A stretch of 64,000 nt of DNA, taken from NCBI GenBank assembly GCA_021186555.1, contig JAJKFL010000006.1, positions 36,453,478 through 36,517,477 on the forward strand. Reading direction: 5' to 3'. Below the pieces are notes generated by a model. The model made no database searches and had not been told where the DNA came from. It worked only from the letters and a program-made list of their open reading frames with translations. The stretch comes from Reticulitermes speratus (taxonomy: Eukaryota > Arthropoda > Insecta > Blattodea > Rhinotermitidae). Positions 1 to 13,500 of the stretch are shown piece by piece; positions within the stretch are counted from its first letter, which is position 1; each line of letters starts with the position of its first letter. Position numbers and translations under genes: made by a program.

Positions 1-175
1 TGACTCTGATGTGAATATACTTTGGTTGAAGTTGTTCAGATTTGCAGATCTTGTTAAACCATATGGATGCAATGGTCTTTTGTAGTTTTTCTTTGATGTT
101 ACGAAAGTTATAAGTTGATTTTGCTTGTTGGGCACTGATATATTTTATATTCTTTTCACCGTGCATTTTTACAAT

Positions 176-287
176 TTACAAATTATACACCAACGAAATG
201 CACTATTTTCACTTTATGTTCTTTATTCTTCAAAGAATAAAGAACATAAAGTGAAAATAGTGCATTTCGTTGGTGTATAATTTGTCA
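176..287. repeat. Perfect-arm hairpin (about 50-bp arms)
   Basis: 176-230 and 233-287 are inverted copies with almost no loop. They contain the CACCAACGAAATGCAC motif shared with the hammerhead foldbacks, so this is probably a fused terminal remnant of such an element. Confidence 0.65.
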
Positions 288-1313
288 AACTATTTAGTAT
301 ATTACACAGAAGACCTTCAACGAGCGAGTATCCTTTGCTTAGGATTTCTACTCTACGCCATCACTCCACGTCACGCAAGGTTTCGTGCTGCAATGCCTCA
401 CATTATTTATTCACATTCTCACAGCAGGAGGACCTACCTTTTGGTTGGCTCATTTCAACCCCTCCACGTATCCTAGTGGATGCGTGCTAGACCCATTCCC
501 TCTCCACTTTCCGTGTTTCTGATTGGTTACATTTCTTGCAACCCACCTATATAATCGACCCTATTCTTCTTCCGCATACACTATGGCTTTTGCATTCATG
601 TTATTTAGTCATCCAGAAAATGGATGCAGTACATTCTTCCGAAACTTCTGCATCCATGTATGATGTTTAACGCTATCCAAACACGTAAGTCTTATTGCCT
701 TGCTCACCTAAGTTACTAGTAACTGATATTCATCCACTTATAACATAACAATCGCGAAAAAATAATTCAAATTTTAATTATGTTAACCTGAGTGTGTACA
801 TTTAAAAAATGAACACTCACAGCTGGAGTTCCCAAACTTTGCGACACCTAAAATAATAAACGAATAAGTGCACCCGCACAGCCAGTGAATAAAACTAATG
901 ATCACATTGGGGTTAGTGTTGAGTCTTATAACTATAATTAAATTCACATTTGTATATCAAATCCTAAGATCAAGCAATTTTAAAGCTGTATAATATAATA
1001 CCCTCTAAGTAAAGCAAATACAAATTTAAAATTACATTTCTTATAAGCCAGTAAAGCTTGTTTATTTCAGCATAATTCTTTGGATTTAGTTTCCATTTCC
1101 GAGAGGGCCACCCCCACATCCCGTTCCATATTTATTTATTTACTTATATATTTGCTCATTATACCTGCAACTCTAGAAATCTACTCGTAGATTAACATGA
1201 ACACAGTAATATAATTTTCTCACCACAAATATTGGTAAAATTCAATTCTCAGTTCAAAACACGTGCCAGGAAGTTTCGCCGAGAAAGCTACTTTCACAGA
1301 CACTCTACAAAGC

Positions 1314-1383
<70 letters not shown>

Positions 1384-2690
1384 CAGCCTCGATTCTCTGA
1401 GTCCCGATTTTTCGAGGTTCCGTTTCATTGGAGGTGATAGGTTATAGTTAAGGTAACCTCTATGTTGGGTGTTCAGTTAAATTTAAGTGCATATCTACGC
1501 TACACACAACAGCAAAAGGAGCCAATCCCGGCTGATATTCTGCTCCTGAAAAGATGTCGTGATTTTGAAGCAAAGAAGAGATTACAATTTCAAAGGAAAT
1601 CTAGCCTAAAAGATTTTTTCTTGCGTCTTAAATGACACGGAAGTTTTTGATTCCTTTGCCATGTAAATTAATAATCTACATTCTATTATCATTCTTCTGC
1701 TGTATTACTGTAAACATTGACATTCTAATACAATGTTACATATGTAGCAAGTGTTAAACATATGTTCTAAATTGCCGTAGTCAGTCTAGTCCCACCTTTT
1801 CGGTAATTCGGGGCGACTTCGTTCCCTTTGACGTCAAACTATCGAGATTTTACTGTAAGTGTAACTCAAAATTCTAATACACAAAGTACTGCTGTAGGGT
1901 GTCTGAAATTTGAAACCTGTATTTTCCATTTCTGGTGAGATCTAATGCATTATTTTCCTGTGGGTCCTTTAAGGGTTCTTATGAGCTCCTGGTAAACAAA
2001 AAACTTCACATAATTCAAAAGTAAGAAATCGAGGTGTATGCGGTTTGGTGATGCGGTGACCATAAGACATTACTTTTTAAATCAATCCAATCCGCTGATT
2101 GTTCATATTTTAAAAATATTATAATATTTTAACTTAATGCTGAACTACATGTCCCTCATCGCCATTCTGCGCAACTTATGACTCTTTCTATCGATGTCAT
2201 TAAAGTGTCTCATCTTACATGATACAAACGTACAGTGTCACAGTTCTCTTTCCTACAGAAACACCTTGCGTGCAGTGGTTTTGGAAATTATATGCCATTA
2301 TGCCCTGAGTAAATAATATGTTGAAAAACTGAAAGGCCTTGCTAAGGCCACGCTACACAGGACGCAAAAGCATATACATTTTAACATGCTTTTCATCAAG
2401 AACTATTAACCAATAATTTTTGAACAAAAGATGTTTGAACACAAATATTTCAGTTCAAGATTTAATCCGTGCACTTAATTTATGCTGATGTGTTTCGTAA
2501 AACTTTGCACGTGAGGTGCTATGTAATCGTGAAAACGCAGTCATTCTACTGTTAATTAAAGTGAATTGAGTTGTTTTACAAAGAGTAAACATATTTTGAA
2601 CAACACTGGTCAACATAACTCTTATTCTTCATAACTTTAACATTTTTACTGTCACATACAATCTAGCAGCATTGTGTATGTACAATTGTA
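288..2690. other. Upstream intergenic DNA, no gene seen
   Basis: AT-rich sequence apart from the poly(A) tract. The open frames here are short and resemble nothing I know. No OR exon of an upstream neighbour is evident. Confidence 0.6.
1315..1382 (+). repeat. Poly(A) tract of 68
   Basis: Uninterrupted run of 68 A. No recognisable retroelement body precedes it and I see no target duplication; length may be affected by assembly. Confidence 0.8.
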
Positions 2691-2930
2691 TGTCGATGTA
2701 TGCAATGTTTTATTTTATACGCTACTCTTGATTATTGCTGTGACTCCTTCATAATGGCCTATTAAGGGCCGAAACATGTAGAAGGTGTAATGTAATATAG
2801 ACTATTAGGGGTGCTCCCTAGGCAATGTATTTCTTGTAACTAAATATATGTAACAAATGCACATAAAATATGTAATTTTTTTTACATATTGTATGTGCAT
2901 TTGTAGACATATATATAGTCTATTAATATC
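2690..2930 (+). mobile_element. Decayed hammerhead-like element upstream of OR gene 1
   Basis: GGCC-UAUUAAG-GGCC hairpin followed by GAAACAUGUA and GAAGGUG at 2754-2795, with an upstream CUCCUUC that can pair with GAAGG. The CUGANGA box is damaged. Followed by an inverted repeat of AAATGCACAT type around 2855-2905. Confidence 0.45.
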
Positions 2931-3934
2931 CTAATTCACGGGACGAACAATATTACATTTTTACAAGTCTGTTTGTTCTTTCGATTTATACGGTTTCGTA
3001 ATGAATACAAAATAACACGCAACACTAGAAGCACAATTATGAATCTTTAGGTCTGCATGTTCAATGAATTTTGTAAATATTATATCAAAGTCTTGAAATG
3101 AATGAGGTATTTAAATTAGAATAATTACGGGACAAGAAATTTTCAAAAAAGATTAGGTGGCTCCAGCAGGAAAACACGAGCGAAAATAATATTGAGGGCA
3201 TTCTTCAGATCACTGTATGAACTGTGTACTTTTTTGTACAGGTATACACACACGTGCCATATAACTGCCTTCCACTCTGAAATGCAGATGATATAATAAC
3301 CGCGTCTTTCTGTGTTCAGCATTCTGACTACTTCTTCCTCTACCACTTGCAAACAACACCTTCTTCAATTTTTCACTCTTCTTCCTGGATAATAATACAC
3401 GGTATATTTTAAATATCTAATTTGCACAAAATTAAAACTTTACAATTTTGGTTTCGTGTCCAGTCCATCCATTTATTTTTATGTATATCCAATTCTGGAA
3501 CACTTTTTTCTGCCGGCTAGTGGGATACATTCTCCGTATTATTTCTGGTGTTTACAACACTCCCAATAAGTTACTATTAACGAAACAAGGAAGTGTTTCA
3601 CTCACATAAAACAACTGCCTTCTTCCGCAGTAAAACAATCTTTCACAAGGATCTCGTATTTGGACAAGAAAACCACAATATTGCCAAATACAGCTCGCAG
3701 TCGCTAATGTAGGTCCAACTTTACGGACGTACAGCAGCCTGGCAGTGAGAGTGACCACTCAAATCTAGCTCGTACCAAATTCAATAATCGATGGAGCTCT
3801 AGCTCCATTCCACCATGTGCGTTGGTGGCGTTCACGGACAATTTTATCTTTACTTTACTAAATTAAAAGTTCCGTTGCATTTATGCTTATCTATTTAGGA
3901 AATTGGCGTGGAAATGTCAACACTGAGTGCGACT
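2931..3934. other. Upstream intergenic DNA, no gene seen
   Basis: No coding or RNA feature recognised; small open frames only. Confidence 0.6.
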
Positions 3935-4095
3935 TTTCCCAGCCGAGCCGGCACAGTGTTTAGGGTAACGCGCTACCTACCGCGCATCCTATTCAAGATG
4001 TGCCGGGGGCCCTTTGTAAGGAGGTTAAGCAGTCGGCGCGTCAAACTGAACACCCACCTCCATCTAGTGGCCGGGGTTGAATTCATGAAGATACA
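3935..4095 (+). mobile_element. Decayed SINE fragment just upstream of OR gene 1
   Basis: Carries a body segment like the fourth SINE family, ending in CCACCTCCATCTAGTGGCC (compare CCACCCTCATCTAGTGCC at 62759-62776). Ends about 270 bp before the promoter. Confidence 0.5.
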
Positions 4096-4363
4096 TCTCC
4101 ACTTTCCACCGCGCTACCGTAACAATAATTCGTAACTAAGTACACAGTAAACTTTAAATTTTCGAAACACAACTTCATGAAGTTAAATATTAATCAAACT
4201 TAGTTGTTTAAGTTTTCTCCAAACCCGGCAGCTTATGAACTGAAACTAGCATAAAGAGGTCACCGCTCGAACTTGACACGCACTTTCTATGAAACCGATT
4301 CCATTCGTGCTTCATCAATATTTTACGGAACTCATAGCGAGGGTATTTAGAGTGAAACATAAC

Positions 4364-4402
4364 TACATAAATCCCGCGTTCCAAAGCAGCAGGGTGTCAG
4401 TC
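4364..4402 (+). promoter_or_regulatory. Core promoter of OR gene 1 (TATA-like + initiator)
   Basis: A TATA-like TACATAAAT at 4364-4372 lies about 35 bp before an arthropod initiator TCAGTC at 4397-4402, with the presumed start at A4399. The same TATA/TCAGTC arrangement precedes copies A and B, which supports the call. The 5' leader to ATG 4504 has no earlier ATG. Confidence 0.65.
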
Positions 4403-4503
4403 ATACTTTGTAGTTGGACAGAGAAACACGTAGATTCTTTGTGCAGTTGACACATACAATAGTGAAGCAGAAACTGTACGGCGTGCATCCAGCACCACTG
4501 CAC

Positions 4504-7500
4504 ATGGAGGATATCAACAGTAACACGAAGCCTGCTGTGTCACACAATAATAATAATTATAACCATCGTTTTAAAGTACTTCTGTTTTTATTTCGACTTG
4601 GAGGACATCCACTTATGGTGCATTCTAAATCAATAAGTAATACCGTGTATAATGTGGTAGCTGTCGTGTGTTTTTACATCACTGCTATGTGTCTATTCAT
4701 GGATACGTTTGTTCATAGACACGAGTTGGCTTACGCTGTGAAGAAATTCCGCGTACTTATTGGATTCATACTTGTCACATGGATGCATGTCACTTTCAGG
4801 TAAACAGCATCACAATCTATATGCTTTAGAAATAAGTGTCTTGCTGCAATTATTCATTACACAATGACCAAATTCATCATATGACACATACCTGCCGTTT
4901 TTGGATGTGTAAATCACATTGTATTTAAATGTATACATAAAGGAAACGCAATATGAACTTATACATAAAAAGCAAAGAAATCTTACATAAATGTAAGCAT
5001 TTGAAGTAGGGTCCCAGAAATACCTGATCACGTAAAATAACAGAAGGTATATTTATCCCATAGGCACCAATAAAACGAGCACATAACATATACGACGCTT
5101 CCATAACAGTGAATATTTAAATTTATTTCTTCTGTATGGACACACGTGATCTCGCAGGTACCTGCCTAAGCGACCGACGATTCTGCTGCCTCCGTCTGCT
5201 CATTATTCCCTATGGTACACGGCGTCATTGTTCTTCATTCATTCTGTAGTCTGTCTTACGACAGGTCCGTAGCCTCTTCCAAAGCGAGTTCTCCAAAGGG
5301 TGCGATCTAGTGCTTCCTCTTGTTCTTATGATCGAAATATAAATACATGAAATTTGCAACTCAAATATAAATGCGATTTGTAAGCGCAAGTACTGATACA
5401 TGCATTAACTGATATTTATTTACATTGCAGCTATCGTAAACGTGGCATTGAATATCTGATTGAAATGTCAGACTCCTTCACATGGGAAGAACTGCCGACC
5501 AGAGATCCTGACACCGGATATGTAACAAAGGCTGGGTACATCCCGATCATCCAAAGTCTTACTAAATACGTAACCACGGTCTCAGTTGTCTACCACGCTA
5601 TCCAGAGCACTGTGCGTATTGTGATGCGTCATGACATGGTGTTCACTACGTGGTATCCTTTCGACGCAACAACGAGCCCTCTATACGAACTTGCAAATGT
5701 AATACAGGTACTGTAGTTTGGTAAAGTTGTATAAGATATACAAGTGTTTAAGAAAATAACAATAGAAATTCCTAACACAATAAGGCGCGTCTCAAATTCT
5801 TTCACATTACGTACTATTTTGCCAAAGAGATGAGTGTGTGTATAACAAAGTAATCGAGAACTCATAAAACCCATTGTAAGCATGTTCTATGCGTCAAACA
5901 AGATACGCCAATAACAGAAAACAAACATAACGTTATATTAAGTTCTGCAAATGTCCACCACGCTAAAAAAAAAATTGCATGCATTCACTCTCTCATGTCT
6001 GATGCAATCCGGTGAACACTTTCTTCAGTGATGCTTCAAATTCATATATAATTTTTTTCGCCGCCAATTTTTCCAATGTTTGTACGATGTTTTTGTACAC
6101 AATTTATTTCAAAGCACACCAATTTTCTAAAATAATGCGATTACTACAGAACTCGGGCAACATTTGCATTGTTTAGTCTGTATATGCCTTAGCACCGTCT
6201 TGTTTAAACACGCAGTCTTATTTTTCAACTTCAACAAATTGATAATTACGTACTTTGTCTAAAGTTGTTCGCTGGCAGAGTCACAGTTATACATTTTCTT
6301 TATGAATCGAGTTGAATTCATTCAGTCACAGCCATCAGTAAACACGCGTATTTAAATATGGGTTACGTGACGTCTCGTTCGCACTGAACTAACTTCAAAG
6401 CAAGCGAGTTTATTTTTCGTGTGACATAAACTTTTCTCCAGTCTTTATGGATACCGAAGTAGTAAAGCTGTAACTTTAACACGTTTTCTACCGGCAAAAT
6501 ATAGTCTATCTAAAGTTGAAACTTTTGAATTCCAACCGCCTGTCTGAATGTCTGTTGTAAACCGAGTTATTTTAATACTAATTTCATATTTCATCATATA
6601 AGCATAAAAGTATATGGTATTTATTCTAACAATTACAATGAAATTGTATCTTACATGAGAGAAAATCATGCATTGAAAAGTTTACAGCAAGTACGTGCGA
6701 CTTCCTCTCAATAACAAGCTGGCTTCAGAACACTAACTGTAGTATTCGTTACCACAAGTGCCAGTAGATTGCAGCACACTGTGCCCACAACAGCAAATAT
6801 TAAAATTGTTATATCTGTTTCTACTTGCAAAAATAAAACTTCGGTACCCAATGGAATAATGCTTTAAAAGTATCGCATTTTGTATTGCACGAGGTGTTAT
6901 GGTGAAGTTTTGAGATAAGATATAAAACATGAAGTAGGGTATAACTGTGGCGAAGCTGCGAATTCAGACTTAGAGAGGAATTATTCGTCTATAAAAATGT
7001 ATTAATTATCTTAGGGCTTTAACTACATATTAACAGTAATTACTTATGTAATTTTTAAGGAGGACATGTCGTTGTGTTGAATACAATAACAAAAAGAGGA
7101 AACAGTACCGTCAACACAAGTGTTATTTTTTTTTTCCAATGGCTCGACAGCCCCTTGGGGGCCTAGGCCCCCTCATTTTTCGAGGCTTCCCGATCACACT
7201 ATTTAGACACACCACACTCGGTAGGACTCCTCTGGACGAGAGACCAGCCCGTCGCAGAGACGTCTACCTGACAACACACAACACTCACAAGAGACAGACA
7301 TCCATGCCCTAGGCGGGATTTTTTTTAATAATTCCTGGGTTTTCCCCTTTGATCCATTTGTACTCTTGAAGTCCTTTTTGTCCTGCATGTCACCTTATGT
7401 TTCATGCTATCGTCCATACATCTAACACAACACAAACATCCATGCCCCCGGTGGGATTCGAACCCACAATCCCAGTAAACGAGCGGCCGTAGACCCACGC

Positions 7501-10500
7501 CTTAGACCGCACGGCCACTGGGATCGGCAACTGTTATTTTATTATAAATTAGTAATCTGTTTACGTAATCGCAACTTCTTTCGGATTTAGGCCATCTACG
7601 GGCGAAATCAAAAGTTAAAAACATCGAAGGCGGTATGAGATTGAGAAAGGCCTTTTTCATTACAGTTGCTTGTATAATACACTTAGTCGAAATAATTATA
7701 TTAATATTAGTATATTTATATTTATAAACATACTAATTCCAAGTAAGTATAATGTACACACAAATGTAATGGGAGATGCCTTTCGCGGTCTCATACCAAC
7801 TTTGATGTTTTTAACTTATAATTTCGCCTGTAGATGGCCTAAGGCCGAAACTCCTTATGTAGGTTCAACATTTTGATGTAAAATGCGGTCACTTGAAATA
7901 GACATGAAAAACTTTCTGTCTGTCACGTCTGAGGAAGGGACGCTAATCTCGACCCCAGTAACATGGTCCCAACAGGTAGCGGCCTCGTCAAACCAGCAGC
8001 CTGTAGATACACATTTATTTTAAATATCGCTCGATTAAGTCGTTCGACTACTGTCAGGCAAATTCACGTGTTACGGACCCTACGACCGAAATGCGCGACC
8101 CTGTACACCGTAATGTATTAACTGTCTCTCAAAACATCAAGTCGGAGTTTGTCCATGGCACAAAAATTATTAAGAACCCCTGAAGTAGACAAGTGGCACA
8201 TACAACATAAGCTACTCTTACGGCGACTGTTCAACTTCACATTGGACAGACACTGAAATGACACTGCAATAGGCTATGTATAGTGTCTTTCTTTGCTGAG
8301 GCTGCCAGCTGTACGAAACTCTCCTATGATTTCTGTCAACGGCTTTTATGTAGATATCTAAAGCTCGCAATGCAGAGACTCACTGGTTGTCAGTATAATT
8401 GGCTCCACACATAGAAATACCAAATTATTACACTATGTAAATCATGAATAACATAAATTCCACCAAATATTTCCTCTTGTAATTTTTTGCAGCACCTGTA
8501 ATACGTTCTTTCGCTTTTCTGACCAGTCTGTAATTTGCAAGTGACAAATCAGTTAGGCTAAAGAATCCCTATCTGCATTTAACATTAAATCAGGCAAACC
8601 TGATGTTGTACAGTACAAACACAATTATGTAGCACACCAAGATAAATAAACTTGTAACAAAGAAATATCAAAGGACGAAAGCAGTCAAGAACAATAAAAT
8701 AGAGATCAGTTCTAGGACAGCTCCACTCCACAAATCCTATTACAGTTCCTTCTTTACATATTAGGTGCCACAACTCTTTTCTGACGTTCATAGTTAATAC
8801 ACACAGGTCGAATCCTTACATCACAAACGCTGATTTTTGTCAAATTAAGAAGTTCAACTCCCAACCCTCCTGTCCGCTTAAAATGAAGTACGTTTAACTG
8901 ATACAACGTGAAACAATTTTATTTCATTTAGTAGCGAATCCTGATGCGGAGGTCAGGTGTAGTGCATGGGTACACAATTCCTTCTTTTACCCCTCTGTCC
9001 TCATCCCTCTACCCTCGAGAAATTACGACTTCATCATCCAGCATTTTCCAAGGTAACAAGCACACGACGCAACAACCCAGAACACCTGTTTCCTCAGTAA
9101 GAAAACAGGTTTCCAACTAATAAATCTTTGAGCGCTGTGTCACTTCGAATGCGTAAGGTCGTAACCTTCCCGCTACATTAGACTGTATTTAGCTGCAATA
9201 TTATTTATCTCTCGCGCGCGCTTCTTACTCAGGCGAAACGAAGGTTAGCTGTTCTTATCGTCTCTTGACTTACATTTAATGGCGTGGAGAATATTCCACA
9301 TTGTCTTCTCCCTTTCCCTGTCTCTCTCTCACACACGCGCGCTTCAAGTAGCTGGGTTAGCAGCGAATACTCCGCCATAAGTATTTTAGCAAATACGCCA
9401 TACAATCTATGTATAACACACAGTAATAATTTTCTGAAATGAAGATTAACAAGTATTCCCCTTTTAATAAAGAAATGAAGTCATTTTCCCCGTTTTAGTG
9501 GTAGACTGGCGTTATACTAGCTATACCGGAAAATTCGCCAGTGATTTCATTCACCATTCTTTCACTGGAAGATATTGTACGTTTGTATTTTCACACCATC
9601 ACAATCTCCCGCTGCTTGAAGTCTAAATAATCCGCGAAGAACGTATTTGATATACTTCATAGATAAGGTCTTAAGGTGTTTTATCCAGCTGTTCTGCTAT
9701 AATTAGCAACATACAGGACTGGATAACAATCGTACTCCCTGACATATTCCGGCTTGAAAAAATGTAGAAAGCGTTAATATTTTAATTTGAGCAGTAAATA
9801 TGCACTGATGAATAAGTAATTACTGAATTTGGGAAGAAGGTGAAATTTCAGGTATCTATTAGCTCGACGCCACTGTACATTGTTGCAGTATATCTCACCT
9901 TGGAGGTGACTGTACTCGTGGAATATTAGTAGGATTATCCGAATCAGTGCCACATCGGGTGACCTGGATACCGCGTTATGTTCTTATCTCATTCTTTAAA
10001 TGAATTTGCTGCAACTTGATAAAAATGCGAGGTTATCAAACTGTATTTAGTCACCTCCGTCGAAGCTGAGGGCTAGAGATTTTAGGACAGGGAGAGATCT
10101 AGACAATGATTTGGGACTTGTATCCAAGCGTTGGTCAGCCCTGCTGATATAGTGCTTTGCTCATGGGACGAATTCTGCTTACGTTTGGACTTTCACATCG
10201 CATGACATTCGGCTGCTCTGCAGTCGGACGCCTGGTCTGTACTAGCAAACTACTGTCGTTTACTGAAGAGAATGCAGTTGACCTGTACAGCTTGGGTATA
10301 GTCCCTTAACACTCCCTATGACTGTCGCGAGAAAACATAGCTCCTATCAAAACACTATATCACTGCATGACCTTCTTTCCACTGGTCGCCATTTGTTATG
10401 TGTTTCGTTAACAAGGAGCCTAAGTCAAATTTATGCAGAGCTCTAACCGCATAGAACATTACAAAAAATGACTGTGTTAAGTTACACGCAAAAAACGCTA

Positions 10501-13500
10501 CTGCACTCCAGCTCAGTGTATTTTAAATGCAATACATCTGTTACTGGTCACAAGCAAAGGAGGGTCCGCTTTCACTAGGGTCAACCACTGCTAAGGTCAA
10601 CTGCAAACCTCACAATCACTATCTGTAGACAGTTTACTGAGCAACTACACAAATGAAACATGCAAATTGATAATGAATTGTGAAATATCAATAAAATGTT
10701 CTCAAAACGAATAAATATCTTTAGCTTCTTGGTTAGGTTAAGTTAAACGCGTGCTACCGTAATTATTACACATCTATCTATTTACGACTGTTATTTCTCA
10801 TTATTAATATATATTGGCGTATCAGAGTTTAAAATAACGGTTCCAATATCAACAAACTTTCCACTCAGTTCAAACACTTCATTCTCATTTGGGCGCATGC
10901 TGATGGCCTAGAGCTGACCTAGTCTCAGAAGCCAATAAAACCAAGAACGCTGCCTCAAGATTGCACATTAATTACAGCACACTGGTTGGGCTTGCAAAAT
11001 GGCCGATACACGCATATCAATCTCGATCTAAATTCTGATGCGAGATCGTAATTTGGTGTCAGTTATACCAACGTAAAAATGTATGATGAACAAAGACGGT
11101 TGAGTCGTCGTACTGAATCAAATAAATCAAATAAAAAAAATAAACTGAATGACCTAAACAAACTCAACAAATCCTGTTACATATTTATTACGGTGGTACC
11201 ACCTAGTGAAAATGTTACAGACAAGTATTTTTTTTTTCATGTATTTCAGACCTCTATAATCCGGTTCCTAGTTCAGAATAATTAAATCCTCCGTCTTTCA
11301 CAGGCCATTGCATCAGTCTCCATAATATGCATATTTCTTGGTTTCCCAAGTCTGTACGCTACGCTAGTGTGTGTAGCCTGCAGCCAGCTGGAGAAGCTGA
11401 GAGCGGCCCTGCTGGATATCAGACAGACACACGACATATCCGAGCACCATTGCGCCGACGAAGCTGAGCAGCAGTGTGGTGACGCACAGGCTCATACTTG
11501 TAAGGAACTTTTCACTCGAATGCAGACGCAACTGAACTACTGCATACGTCACCACCAGCAGATAGGACGGTGCGGTTTCAAGTCAAATTACTGAACAAAA
11601 CTCGTGTCTTTTGCTTCGGCTAGTGGGAATTTAATGAACTTCGTTCTTATTTCCTTTCAGATACATGCAAGTATTAGAAGATACGATGAATCTTCCACTG
11701 TGTGGAATACTGCTAATGTACTTGTCAGCAATGTGTTTTGATGCCCTCTCCGCCATCACGGTAAAGCACTGGTTTCACCTTTTTACGGTAACAGCGTGAT
11801 ATATTCCACAAGGAATTCCTGTTACCTTCATACCTTTCTAAAAAAATAGCTATATATTCATATTCAGCATTAACATCACTTATCATTATACGAGGAATGC
11901 AACTCCATTTCTTGGAAGCAAAGAGTGAATATGTAATATGATTTGTATTGGTGTCATCCTTGCAGACAATCTATCATTACACTGAGAATGTGTAACTTAT
12001 CAAAGTTTTTCCTTGTCCATGATTTTCCACTTATATCTGGAGGAAATGAGCAACTCTTTTCTACTCATAGCTTGCTTGTTGTATTACACTCTTTACGGAA
12101 AATTTTTAAATCATATACATGCGTCTTTTTTATTTCTGTTATTTAAATTCGTAATTCAATAAAATAAAATTAGCATTAATTTTTCCGGTAGCTAAAAATG
12201 TAATATGACACTCACTGCGAATGTTCAGTTTCCTTCTGTGGTTTCATTTCAAAACATTCCATTATTTTAAACCAAAAATATATTTAGGAAATACGAGTAA
12301 GTACGATTATCTCTGTTGCCCTTTTTGCTTCCATCAGCAACCACGTTAGTCGCTGTGGTAACACCTGGTTATACTCTACTGAATTTTCATAAGAGAAAAC
12401 AGCAGCAGAGAACGAGATATAGTGTCAAGAAATGGGACAAGAGAACATGGAAGTTTTACTAGGATTTTTTAAATAATTTGTAGGAAATAATCTACCGCCA
12501 CAAATGGCAGTAATATTACAGTGAAGTGCATTGCACAGTAAATTATCCGAAGTTCAGAAAAAAATTCTAATCTGATCGAACATTTTAGACTCTCATTAGC
12601 ATAACTTTTACAGCTTTCAAGTTATTGGAATTATGCATGTTATATTATAATCCATTTACTTGGTTTCTTTAAAAGACAAAAAAAATTATTGTAGTAGACA
12701 ACAACAGGAATTTTGTTGAACTGTCACAATCGTCTACAAAACACAGGCTTCACGCATGCGTCGTGGCATTCTATTAAAAACATTCAACAATCCGACGACA
12801 TATAAAAAAATTAATTTTCATATTCACGAAATTGGGCTGTTCTAGGTGTTTTTAAAAGTAGGATGGAATAAATTTTAAATGATCCATAACCGTGCACTGA
12901 GCAATTAAATACGATATTAAAATCAACAAATGCATGTAAATTTATTAAAGCATATTATACACAGCGTATACCTCTGTAATTACTTCTGTAATATTTCTAT
13001 GTATGTATGCTTTGTAATGCACCTCCCTGAAGATGGCCACATGCTTGACCGAAACATGTAGGAGGTATACAGTGTGTATAATGTATTTTAATACACTTAT
13101 GTGCATTGGTTGGTTTTGATATCGTGTCTAGGATGGAATAACTGTGCTGCTGTGCATATATCTGTGCCCTAACAATGCAGCCTGGAACACTGGGCATGGT
13201 AGACTTTTGTAAACAGGTGGCGTATAAGCTTAATGAAATGCAAATAATGCGGTTGGCATTCTTGTGCATTGCATTACTGAGTAAAAATATTTCAATTTGC
13301 AGAGCTGGGGAGATCACACCGATCTATCACAAGTTCTAGTCATCTATATTGCAGTGACGAGCTGTGTGTGTGTATACTGCTGGCTTGGAAATGAGTTGTC
13401 GGAGCAGGTACGTAAAGCAGGTCTTTTTGAATGCACGTTTCAATTTAATTTTCTCCATGTTTTGGGCTCTAGTATGTGTAATTTCATAGCAATTTCATCA

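Noticed and set aside
1232-1447. Open frame with a long lysine run
   Set aside because: The lysines are the 68-A tract; not a protein.
7440-7527. tRNA gene suggested by A and B boxes (also at 21571, 27565, 57590 and 62575)
   Set aside because: The heads continue into repeated SINE bodies with A-rich tails and target duplications, and the cloverleaf is incomplete; these are SINEs.
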